A DNA stretch of 64,000 nt, from positions 372,001-436,000 of the forward strand of contig NZ_JAATJN010000001.1 in assembly GCF_011927955.1 (NCBI RefSeq), given 5' to 3'. The notes under the pieces are model-generated. The model ran no database searches. It had not been told where the DNA came from and saw nothing but the letters and a program-made list of their open reading frames with translations. The stretch is from Brevibacterium marinum (GTDB taxonomy: Bacteria > Actinomycetota > Actinomycetes > Actinomycetales > Brevibacteriaceae). The position numbers were made by a program, and so were the translations under genes. Every line of letters starts with the position of its first letter. The first letter of the stretch is position 1. Shown here in pieces: positions 43,893-51,337 of the stretch.

Positions 43893-44698
43893 CACCGACT
43901 TCCCCTGACCCGCAGTCTGCGATCTCCCTGGGAGCGGCGTTTCCCAACGATCGCACGGCAGTTCTCACCGGTGTCGGCAGCGCCAACGGAATCGGCCGAC
44001 ACACCGCCCACCGTCTCGCACAATCGGGTTGGAATCTCGGTCTCATCGCGCGGCGTGAGGATCAAGCACGTGACCTCGCCGGGGAGATATCGACGGCGTA
44101 CGGCGTCGCAGCGCTCGGCAAGGGCGCCGATGTGACCAAATCAGAGGAGATCGCCGAGGCGGCAGCCGCATTCGAATCGAATCTGCCGCAGGTCGTCGCG
44201 CTGGCGAACTTCGCCGGCGTCTCCTCCTCAGTGACCTATTTCGAGATCACCGACGAGGAATGGACACGGGTGATGACGAACAACCTCACCTCCACCCACC
44301 TCGTCACCCAGGCCTTCGGCCGCATCATGGCGAAGAACGGTCTGGGTCGCATCGTCGGCCTGTCCTCGGTCACGGCCCAGAAGGGCGGCGGAACGTTCTC
44401 CAAGACGGCTTATGCTGCCGCCAAGGCCGGGATCGTCGGGCTCATGCGTGGAGTCGCGCTGGAGCTCGGCCCCTACGGCGTGACCGCGAACTCGGTGTCC
44501 CCGGGCCCGGTCGACACCGACATCATGGGCGGCCCCTTGGACGATGAGCGCCGTGATGCGATGGGGGCGGCAACCGCTCTGGGCCGCATCTCGGTTCCGG
44601 AGGATGTCTCCGCTACGGTCGAGTTCCTGTTCAGCGAGGGCGCCGGGCACATCACGGGCCAGACCTTGAGCATCAACGGGGGCCTCTACTTCCACTGA
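43889..44698 (+). CDS. Short-chain dehydrogenase/reductase
   Basis: A 269-aa classical SDR. The dinucleotide motif is TGVGSANGIG (near residue 30), a longer form of TGxxxGIG seen in some SDRs. The active site has Ser in VGLSSVTAQKGG and YAAAK near residue 175; PGPVDTDIMGG and GQTLSINGGLYF end the fold. It overlaps the isomerase gene by ATGA. In this operon it could oxidise a tetritol such as D-threitol to erythrulose (DthD-like), supplying the kinase; this is inferred from context. Confidence 0.85.
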   Translation: MTPTSPDPQSAISLGAAFPNDRTAVLTGVGSANGIGRHTAHRLAQSGWNLGLIARREDQARDLAGEISTAYGVAALGKGADVTKSEEIAEAAAAFESNLPQVVALANFAGVSSSVTYFEITDEEWTRVMTNNLTSTHLVTQAFGRIMAKNGLGRIVGLSSVTAQKGGGTFSKTAYAAAKAGIVGLMRGVALELGPYGVTANSVSPGPVDTDIMGGPLDDERRDAMGAATALGRISVPEDVSATVEFLFSEGAGHITGQTLSINGGLYFH

Positions 44699-44779
44699 AC
44701 CGCCGAGCGCCCGCTGCTCGATGACGCCGCTCCAACCGACATCTGCGACACAATAGCGAATCGATCCGATGGAGGACCC

Positions 44780-45670
44780 ATGACCGTCAGCCCAGACCAC
44801 ATCACGTTCCTCGGGATCGGCGCCATCGGCCTGCCCATGGCTCTGCGGCTCCAGGATGCAGGGTTCCAGGTCACCGGTGTCGATCCCTTCCCCGGCCCCA
44901 GAGCCCGCGCCACGGCGGAAGGTCTGCCGAACGAAGAACAGCCGCTTTCGGCAAAGGCTTCAACTGCTGTCATCGTCATGGTGGCCGACGGCGATCAGCT
45001 TCAGCACGCTCTCGATGGAGACGCGCAGACGGGAGCACCTGGACTGCTCTCACTCATGCTGCCTGAAGCTGTTCTGATCATCATGAGCACGGTTGGACCC
45101 GATGCTGTCCGTGCCGCTGCGGATCGTGCCGGCGAGTTCGGCATCGACGTCCTCGACGTTCCTGTCACAGGAGGCATCGCCGGAGTTGTGGCCGGGACTC
45201 TGCGCATGCTCGCCTCGGGCCCGCGAGAGGTCCTCGATTCGCGTCGAGCCGTTCTCGAATCTCTTGGCACGGTCATCGACTGCGGCGAGCGCATCGGCGA
45301 CGGACAGTCGTACAAGATGGTCAATCAGCTGCTGTGCTCTGTCCACATAGTCGCTGCCGCGGAGGCGCTGTCACTGGCCGGCAGGCTCGGCCTCGACCAG
45401 GACACGGTGCTCAAGGCGATGACGGCCGGTGCCGCGAACTCGTGGATGCTCGGTGATCGGGGCCCGCGGATGCTCGACGGCATCGACGCACAGGTGGCCA
45501 GTGCCGTCGGCATCTTCGTCAAAGACACCGCTCTCGTGGCGGAGGTAGCTGAGAACCTCGACATCGAGCTGTCCATGCTCCCAGCGGCCGCCCGACGATT
45601 CGCCGAGGCCGCCGATCTGGGCCATGTCCGCCGTGACGATTCGCAGGTGATGCGTACCTACGATGCCTGA
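44780..45670 (+). CDS. 3-hydroxyisobutyrate dehydrogenase-family NAD(P) oxidoreductase
   Basis: A 296-aa beta-hydroxyacid dehydrogenase. The Rossmann motif is FLGIGAIGLPMALRLQDAGF (residues 9-28), the substrate motif is DVPVTGGIAGVVAGTL near residue 123, and the catalytic Lys is in GDGQSYKMVNQLL near residue 178. Relatives oxidise 3-hydroxyisobutyrate, tartronate semialdehyde or L-threonate. GGAGG precedes the ATG by 5 bp. It follows the SDR after 81 bp and may be the last gene of the operon or separately transcribed. A hairpin follows its stop. Confidence 0.85.
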   Translation: MTVSPDHITFLGIGAIGLPMALRLQDAGFQVTGVDPFPGPRARATAEGLPNEEQPLSAKASTAVIVMVADGDQLQHALDGDAQTGAPGLLSLMLPEAVLIIMSTVGPDAVRAAADRAGEFGIDVLDVPVTGGIAGVVAGTLRMLASGPREVLDSRRAVLESLGTVIDCGERIGDGQSYKMVNQLLCSVHIVAAAEALSLAGRLGLDQDTVLKAMTAGAANSWMLGDRGPRMLDGIDAQVASAVGIFVKDTALVAEVAENLDIELSMLPAAARRFAEAADLGHVRRDDSQVMRTYDA

Positions 45671-45673
45671 GCC

Positions 45674-45706
45674 CTCCGACCGGCGGCGCCCGGCCGCGCG
45701 TCGGAG
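45674..45706. terminator. GC-rich hairpin between convergent genes
   Basis: CTCCGAC (45674-45680) and GTCGGAG (45700-45706) are perfect 7-bp arms around a very GC-rich spacer (CGGCGGCGCCCGGCC) that can itself pair. It lies 3 bp after the dehydrogenase stop and before the convergent enoyl-CoA hydratase gene, so it may end transcription from either side. No clear T-run. Confidence 0.5.
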
Positions 45707-45738
45707 TTCTCAACCCTGCTCCTCAACCCTGCTCAGGC

Positions 45739-46533
45739 TCAGCGCCCTTGCCATTCGTAGCGAGTTTTGTCGATGAACGCGTGCACTGCATTGTGGAAGT
45801 CCTCGGAACCGTAGATGCGTTCGACGATGTCTTCATCGTCGACGGCACCGTCCGAATCGGAGAGACGACGCACGATCTCTTTGACCGACCACATCGTCAG
45901 CGGTGCATGCCCCTTGAGCGTATTCGCCCATTCAGCTGTCGCCTCGGCGGTGTCATCGGTGACGAGTCCGACGAACCCGGCGGTCAGGGCCTCGTCCACT
46001 TCGATGAATCTGGCTCGCAGCAGCATGTCGACCACTCGGGCGCGGCCGAGCAGCTCGATGAGCAGGGACAGTGTGTCTCCGGACAGGCAGTTGCCGAGAG
46101 TCCGTGCGATCGGCACGCCGAATCGTGCCCGCGGTGAGGCGAGGCGCACGTCGGCACACGCCGCGATTCCGAGTCCTCCTCCCACACAGTAGCCGTCGAT
46201 CGCCGCGATGACCGGGACATTCACGGCACGCAGGCGTGAGAGCACCTCAGAGATGCGCTTCTCGTACGCAACGCCCGCGGCTCCGTCGAACTCGGTGAAC
46301 TGTGCGATGTCGGTTCCGGCGACGAAGGCCTTCCCACCCGCTCCGCGCAGGACCATGACTCGGATCGAGTCGTCCGCGTCGGCTCGCTCGCACGCTTCCG
46401 CGAGGCCCATGTACATACCCCAGGTCATGGCGTTGCGCGCCTCGGGACGGTTGAACGTGACGGTCAGGACACCGTCCTCGCTGTCGACGAGGAGGTTCTC
46501 CGCCGTCGCCCCTGTGTCTTCTGTTTCGGTCAT
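45739..46533 (-). CDS. Enoyl-CoA hydratase/isomerase (crotonase family)
   Basis: A 264-aa crotonase. The oxyanion-hole regions are GGKAFVAGTDIAQFTEF near residue 70 and the IDGYCVGGGLGIAACADVRLAS segment near residue 118. The usual catalytic Glu of GxGxE position is not obvious (GNCLSGDTLSLLIELLG), so the reaction may differ from simple hydration. It lies 19 bp downstream of a CoA-transferase gene on the same strand. Together they would activate and transform an acid imported by the nearby TTT system, which is inferred from the shared divergent GntR. Confidence 0.85.
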   Translation of the reverse strand: MTETEDTGATAENLLVDSEDGVLTVTFNRPEARNAMTWGMYMGLAEACERADADDSIRVMVLRGAGGKAFVAGTDIAQFTEFDGAAGVAYEKRISEVLSRLRAVNVPVIAAIDGYCVGGGLGIAACADVRLASPRARFGVPIARTLGNCLSGDTLSLLIELLGRARVVDMLLRARFIEVDEALTAGFVGLVTDDTAEATAEWANTLKGHAPLTMWSVKEIVRRLSDSDGAVDDEDIVERIYGSEDFHNAVHAFIDKTRYEWQGR

Positions 46534-46552
46534 TGTCGACCCCTTTCCTGTC

Positions 46553-47773
46553 TCAATGCGACTTCAGCTCGGTGAGTTCGGCATTCGAGAACCCGAGCTC
46601 GTCGAGCAGCGAGTTGTCTGCGCCCAGCGGCGGACCCGCAGGACCTCGTCTGGCCGGTGTCCGCGACAATCGCATCGGCGAACCGATCTGTCTCACTGTG
46701 CCGGCGACGGGGTGCTCGGAGTCCCAGAAGAAGTCGCGGCTGTTCAGATGATCGTCGGTGAAGACCTGACCGTAATTGCTGATCGGAGCGCAGGGAACCC
46801 CCGCGCCGTTGAGCACCTCGACGATTTCCGCGGTCGTCTTCAACCGTGTCGTCTCCTCAATGATCGCGATGAGTGCATCACGATGAGTCAGCCGATCGTA
46901 GGACTCCTGGAACCGTTCGTCTTCCAGGAGCGATCCGAGTCCCAGAGCATGGCAGAACCGTTCCCAATTGCGCGGTGTGTTCGCACCGATCGTGACAAAA
47001 CCGTCGGATGAGTGGACGGCCTGGTAGGGAGCCTGGTTCTGATGTGCGGAGCCGTTCGGGCCGCCGACCTTCCCATCGACGAAGTACGCTGCGGCCTCCC
47101 ACACTGCGTAGGAGACGCCGCTTTCGAACAGGGAAACGTCGATGTACTGCCCTTCCCCAGACCTGTTCCTCTCATAGAGCGCCGAGGTGAGCGCGAGTGC
47201 CACGTACATTGCGGAGGTGAGGTCGCAGATCGGCACCCCGACCTTCGCAGGAGGCATGTCGGGATGGCCGGTGATGCTCATCAGTCCGCTGCGAGCCTGT
47301 GCCATGATATCGAGACCGGCATGTTCCGCCAGCGGTCCGTCCTGACCCCACCCCGACGCCGAAGCGTAGATGATCCCCGGATTGCGCTCTCGCACGTCCT
47401 CGTAGGCAACACCGAGCCGAGGCATCACGCCGGGGCGCATGTTCTCCACGACCACGTCTGCGGTCTCCGCCAAGCGCATGAACGCCTCGCGACCGATGTC
47501 GGACTTGAGGTCGAGCGTCACCGACTCCTTATTGCGGTTGAGCAACATGAAGGGCGTGCTCTCCCCCTCCACGAACGGCCCGGTGGTCCGTGTCTGGTCG
47601 CCGCCCGTCGGATTCTCGATTTTGATCACCCGCGCCCCGAGATCGGCCAGCTGCATCGTTGCATAGGGGCCTGCCATGAACACGCCGAGCTCCAGTACCG
47701 TCACCCCCGCAAGGGGCCCCGCGCCTAAGGAGCCCGTACCTGTGGAGACTGAATTTGTTCCGCTTTCACTCAT
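46553..47773 (-). CDS. CaiB/BaiF (class III) CoA-transferase
   Basis: A 406-aa class III CoA-transferase: [67 protein letters not shown] and the conserved Asp in VPICDLTSAMYVALAL near residue 195. It is the third such enzyme in the window. ATG 47773 follows a GAGGA ribosome-binding site. It is divergent from the GntR gene at 47905 and upstream of the crotonase. It would attach CoA to an organic acid in the cytoplasm. Confidence 0.86.
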   Translation of the reverse strand: MSESGTNSVSTGTGSLGAGPLAGVTVLELGVFMAGPYATMQLADLGARVIKIENPTGGDQTRTTGPFVEGESTPFMLLNRNKESVTLDLKSDIGREAFMRLAETADVVVENMRPGVMPRLGVAYEDVRERNPGIIYASASGWGQDGPLAEHAGLDIMAQARSGLMSITGHPDMPPAKVGVPICDLTSAMYVALALTSALYERNRSGEGQYIDVSLFESGVSYAVWEAAAYFVDGKVGGPNGSAHQNQAPYQAVHSSDGFVTIGANTPRNWERFCHALGLGSLLEDERFQESYDRLTHRDALIAIIEETTRLKTTAEIVEVLNGAGVPCAPISNYGQVFTDDHLNSRDFFWDSEHPVAGTVRQIGSPMRLSRTPARRGPAGPPLGADNSLLDELGFSNAELTELKSH

Positions 47774-47813
47774 GAGATCCTCCTCTGATCTTCGTCGATC
47801 CTGTAGGAATCAC

Positions 47814-47885
47814 TTGTCCAAAGTGGGGACAAAGCATTGATTTACCGATGTGATCCGCGTTACAGTCTTCACACTACTGTATACA
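47814..47885. promoter_or_regulatory. Two dyads in the GntR/CoA-transferase divergent region
   Basis: TTGTCC (47814-47819) and GGACAA (47827-47832) form one inverted repeat. The 8-bp palindrome TGTATACA (47878-47885), typical of FadR-type GntR operators, lies 19 bp before the GntR GTG start. One site per divergent promoter would fit control of both directions. Confidence 0.5.
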
Positions 47886-47904
47886 AAAGAGGATCTATTA
47901 GAAA

Positions 47905-48633
47905 GTGGCATCTCTCATTCCATCCCAACCCAGCCTGGCTGCTCTCGCCAGGCAGGCTCTCGAGCAGACGATCCTGGCCGGAAACTATATGCCGGGAGAA
48001 CGGCTCGTCGAGGAACATCTGTGCGAGGAGCTCGGAATCTCACGACCCCCATTGCGCGAGGCGCTCAAAGAGCTCGCGCACACCGGGCTCGTCGAGCATG
48101 TGCCGCGCAAGGGTGTGAGGATCATGTCGATCTCTCAGCACGACGTCTTCGAGATCGCGACTCTGCGACGCGAACTCGAACGGATGGCGATGGACCTCGC
48201 TCTTCCCGACCTCGATCCGGTTCGCGTCGAACGCTGCCGTCAGACGGTGAGGGTGATGGAGAGGATCGCGGAGGACGGAACCGAGGGAGAGATGGTCACG
48301 GCCGGCTTCGAATTCCACTACGCAGTCGTCGGGTTGGCGGGCCATGCTCGGATCGAATCGACCTATCGGGCGATGGCGATGCAGCTTCAGATGTGCATGG
48401 CGCTGAACAACCAGGCCCGACGCGAGATCGAGGACCTCGACGGCAACGTCGCCAGGCACGCACGCATGCTCGATGTCATCCTTCGCCGGGACCCCGATGA
48501 GATCGAACGCGAATTCGACAACCACGGAAACCTGTCGTTCCTCGTCGACACCGTCGATCAGCTCGACGGCGCCACCTCGGAATCCGACCGCTGGCTCGAG
48601 GGGGTGCGCGCTTCACTGTCCGAAACCGCCTGA
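47905..48633 (+). CDS. GntR-family regulator, FCD type, of the TTT divergon
   Basis: A 242-aa GntR regulator: winged helix (residues about 10-75: GERLVEEHLCEELGISRPPLREALKELAHTGLV) and an FCD domain (FEFHYAVVGLAGHARIESTYRAMA near residue 135). Start is GTG at 47905 after an AGAGGA box. It sits between the CoA-transferase/crotonase pair (divergent) and the TctC-PdxA-TctBA operon (same strand), so it probably represses both. FCD proteins bind carboxylates. Confidence 0.87.
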   Translation: MASLIPSQPSLAALARQALEQTILAGNYMPGERLVEEHLCEELGISRPPLREALKELAHTGLVEHVPRKGVRIMSISQHDVFEIATLRRELERMAMDLALPDLDPVRVERCRQTVRVMERIAEDGTEGEMVTAGFEFHYAVVGLAGHARIESTYRAMAMQLQMCMALNNQARREIEDLDGNVARHARMLDVILRRDPDEIEREFDNHGNLSFLVDTVDQLDGATSESDRWLEGVRASLSETA

Positions 48634-48677
48634 GATCCATGACTGAACCCAACTGGATCCATGGCTGATCCCACTTG
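48634..48677. repeat. Imperfect 22-bp tandem repeat before tctC
   Basis: Two adjacent 22-bp copies (48634-48655 and 48656-48677), each starting GATCCATG and ending near CTTG/ACTG, differ at 4 positions. They fill the 99-bp gap between the GntR gene and tctC. Two direct copies spaced by two helical turns suggest tandem binding of a regulator. Confidence 0.5.
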
Positions 48678-48732
48678 AATTCGACATCCGAAGATTCGAG
48701 CACCACAGAAGATTCTGTCAAAGGAGATGGAA

Positions 48733-49704
48733 ATGCATTCGAAGAAACTGCTCACCACCGTGGCCGTGACCGGAACCCTCGCACTGGGACTCAGCGCCTG
48801 CGGCGAAGCATCAGGAGATGCGGCCGGCGGAGAATTCGAACCGAAGGGCAATGTCACGATGATCGTGCCTTTTGCCGCCGGCGGCGGAAGCGATATCGCC
48901 GGCCGAGCCACCGCCTCGGGCCTGGAAGAAGCGACCGGCAAGACGATCACAGTGCAGAACGTCGACGGAGGCTCCGGCGCCGTTGGATATTCGGAATTCC
49001 TCGGTCGCAGCGGCGATCCGAACTATCTGCTCGCCACGGAGACGGCAATGCTTGCTCTGCCGGCGGTCCAGGACGTCGAATTCACCCACGAGAGCTTCAC
49101 CCCGATCATGAAGCTCGGCGATGACTATACGCTCATCGTCACAAAAGCGGATTCGCCGTTGGACACGTGCACAGATCTCACGGAGAAGGGGAAGAAGGAG
49201 CGGACTGTCGTCGCGATATCGGGTGCCACAGGACTCGACAACATCACGTTCACGCTCATGGAGAAGGCAACCCAGGCGAAATTCGACCGTGTGCCGTTCG
49301 AGTCAGGGGCCGAGGCGATCACTGCAGCCCTCGGTGGCCAGGTCGAGGCGATCTCGGTCAACCCCGGCGAGGTAGCCGGACAGTTGGAGTCGGGAGATCT
49401 CAAACCGCTGTGCGCAGCGGCCGACGAACGCTACGAATATCCGGAGCTCAAAGACATTCCGACGGCAAAGGAACAGGGCATCGATGTCGCCTTCGCTCAA
49501 TTCCGCGGCGTGATCGCCCCGGGAGACATCCCAGCCGAAGCGAAGGAGTACTGGGTCAAGAAGGCCAAGGAATTCGCTGAGACGGATGCCTACACAACCT
49601 ACATCGAGGACAACATGATGCAGCCCAATGCTGCTTATGGTGATGACTTCGCCGCCGATCTCTCCGAGAACGACAAAGAACTGCGAACGGCGATCGGAGA
49701 ATGA
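48733..49704 (+). CDS. tctC: Tripartite tricarboxylate transporter binding lipoprotein (TctC)
   Basis: A 323-aa TctC/Bug-type binding protein. The signal peptide is MHSKKLLTTVAVTGTLALGLSAC, a lipoprotein form with Cys near residue 23. The mature protein has VTMIVPFAAGGGSDIAGRATA near residue 45, the Bug-family substrate loop. ATG 48733 is 6 bp after AAAGGAG; an ATG two codons earlier overlaps that ribosome-binding site. It captures a carboxylate outside the membrane for TctAB. Bug proteins bind many organic acids, so the ligand is not predictable. Confidence 0.9.
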   Translation: MHSKKLLTTVAVTGTLALGLSACGEASGDAAGGEFEPKGNVTMIVPFAAGGGSDIAGRATASGLEEATGKTITVQNVDGGSGAVGYSEFLGRSGDPNYLLATETAMLALPAVQDVEFTHESFTPIMKLGDDYTLIVTKADSPLDTCTDLTEKGKKERTVVAISGATGLDNITFTLMEKATQAKFDRVPFESGAEAITAALGGQVEAISVNPGEVAGQLESGDLKPLCAAADERYEYPELKDIPTAKEQGIDVAFAQFRGVIAPGDIPAEAKEYWVKKAKEFAETDAYTTYIEDNMMQPNAAYGDDFAADLSENDKELRTAIGE

Positions 49705-50720
49705 CCATGGACTCTTCACAGCCTCGAATCGTCCTGGTGCCGGGAGATCTCTCCGGGGTCGGACCCGAACTCATGGTCCGACTTCTCGCCGATCCTGCCA
49801 ATCGGGTCCGCGCGAGACTGCTTGTCACAGCGACCGCGGCGGAGCTGGACTCCTTCGCTCGCACGGCGGCAGCGACGATCCCTGATCGCGACGACATCGA
49901 ACTTCTCGGCACCACGTACACAGGTCCCGAAATTCCGGTCGGCGAAGTCAGCGTCGCCGCGGGCCGGCGCGCCCTGGCCGATCTCGCCACGGCACTCGAC
50001 CGCTGTGCCGGCGGCGAGGCCGACGGCGTACTCTTCCTTCCGCTGAATAAGGGCGCGATGGGGCAGGCGGGCATGCGTGAAGAAGACGAACTGCGCTGGT
50101 TCGCGAAAAGGCTCGAGTTCGAGGGCTTCACTTCGGAGCTCAATTTCATCGAGTCCCTCGTCACTGCGCGGGTGACCTCGCACGTGCCCGTCTCAGAGAT
50201 CGCCGACGGCATCAGCGCCGGTCGCGTGCTCGAGACGATCGAGCTGCTCAATCGCGCCGTGTCGCAGACCCGAACCTCGATACCGAGGTTGGCTGTCTGC
50301 GCCCTCAACCCGCATGCAGGTGAAGGAGGGAAGTTCGGCCGGGAGGAGATCGACGACATCGCTCCTGCGATCGAGCTGGCCCGCTCACGCGGCATCGATG
50401 TCGAAGGACCATTCCCGTGCGACACTCTCTTCTCCCGCGCGGTCGGCGGAGACTACGACGGGGTGGTGACGATGTATCACGACCAAGGACAGATCGCGAT
50501 GAAGCTGCTCGGCTTCGATCAGGGCGTGACCGTCCACGGTGGACTTCCCGTTCCGATCGCAACTCCCGCCCACGGCACCGCTCACAACATCGTCGGCACG
50601 GGAGCGGCCGACCTCGGTCCAAGCTCCAATGCCTTCGACCTGGCGGTGCGGATGGCTGACCAGCGCCGATCTACGACAGGCATCGATTCGATCAGCAAGT
50701 CGGAGGTGCCCGCCAAATGA
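49701..50720 (+). CDS. PdxA-family dehydrogenase (PdxA2/TphB-like)
   Basis: A 339-aa PdxA-superfamily enzyme. N-terminal PGDLSGVGPELMVRLL matches GDPAGIGPE; the metal-binding His residues appear in TSHVPVSEIADG near residue 160, NPHAGEGGKFG near 205 and YHDQGQIAMKLLGF near 260. The family includes 4-hydroxythreonine-4-phosphate dehydrogenase (PdxA), the phospho-D-threonate/erythronate dehydrogenase PdxA2 and the terephthalate dihydrodiol dehydrogenase TphB. It lies within a TTT transporter operon (ATGA overlaps on both sides), so it is catabolic, not pyridoxal synthesis. No DUF1537 kinase is nearby, which weakens a PdxA2 assignment. Confidence 0.83.
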   Translation: MTMDSSQPRIVLVPGDLSGVGPELMVRLLADPANRVRARLLVTATAAELDSFARTAAATIPDRDDIELLGTTYTGPEIPVGEVSVAAGRRALADLATALDRCAGGEADGVLFLPLNKGAMGQAGMREEDELRWFAKRLEFEGFTSELNFIESLVTARVTSHVPVSEIADGISAGRVLETIELLNRAVSQTRTSIPRLAVCALNPHAGEGGKFGREEIDDIAPAIELARSRGIDVEGPFPCDTLFSRAVGGDYDGVVTMYHDQGQIAMKLLGFDQGVTVHGGLPVPIATPAHGTAHNIVGTGAADLGPSSNAFDLAVRMADQRRSTTGIDSISKSEVPAK

Positions 50721-51328
50721 GCACGACGGCCGAAACCGCAAAGAACCCACCTCGGAACAGACCGGACGTCGCCGACGTCGTCGGGACCTCGATCCTCGGA
50801 GTCGTCGGAGCTGCGGCCGCCATCATGGGGGTTCGATATGGACTCACTGAGAACGGACAGGTCGGGCCGGGAATGCTCCCCTTCCTCACCGGAACGTTCA
50901 TCCTCCTGGCCTCGGTCGCTGAGCTCTTCCGGCTCTTCTTCGCTCGCGTGGGCACCTCGGGCGGTCGCATGATGTCAGCTGTCGAGGACATAGAAGCCAC
51001 TGCTTCGGAGTCGATCGGCGTCGTCGACGACAGCCGCTCCGACCAGGCAGCGAACGACGAACTCGACACCTTCGGACGGACCGAGAAGCAGCGCAACCGT
51101 GCACCGTTCTACATATTCCTGACACTCGGAGCCGCGCTCCTGCTCATCCCGGTCCTCGGCCTTATCATCTCGCTGGCTGCTGCGATCCTCTTCCTGCTCC
51201 TCGTCGTGGAGAAGCAGAAGTGGTGGACCTCAGCCGCCACAACGATTGGTGCGGCTGTTTTCGTCTACGTCGTCTTCGGGCTCGTCCTGTCGGTTCCACT
51301 GCCGACCGGGATGCTCGGACTGATCTGA
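50717..51328 (+). CDS. tctB: Tripartite tricarboxylate transporter small permease (TctB)
   Basis: A 203-aa TctB. Hydrophobic segments occur at about residues 15-37, 52-75, 132-165 and 172-197, with a hydrophilic acidic loop (about 85-125) longer than usual. The opening VVGTSILGVVGAAAAIMGVRYGL and the GPGMLPFLTG motif are typical. It overlaps the PdxA-like stop by ATGA and precedes tctA by 9 bp. Confidence 0.87.
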   Translation: MSTTAETAKNPPRNRPDVADVVGTSILGVVGAAAAIMGVRYGLTENGQVGPGMLPFLTGTFILLASVAELFRLFFARVGTSGGRMMSAVEDIEATASESIGVVDDSRSDQAANDELDTFGRTEKQRNRAPFYIFLTLGAALLLIPVLGLIISLAAAILFLLLVVEKQKWWTSAATTIGAAVFVYVVFGLVLSVPLPTGMLGLI

Positions 51329-51337
51329 GGAACTCTA

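Noticed and set aside
49701..50720. Calling the PdxA-family gene a pyridoxine biosynthesis gene
   Set aside because: It sits between TctC and TctB genes with coupled starts; this context is catabolic.
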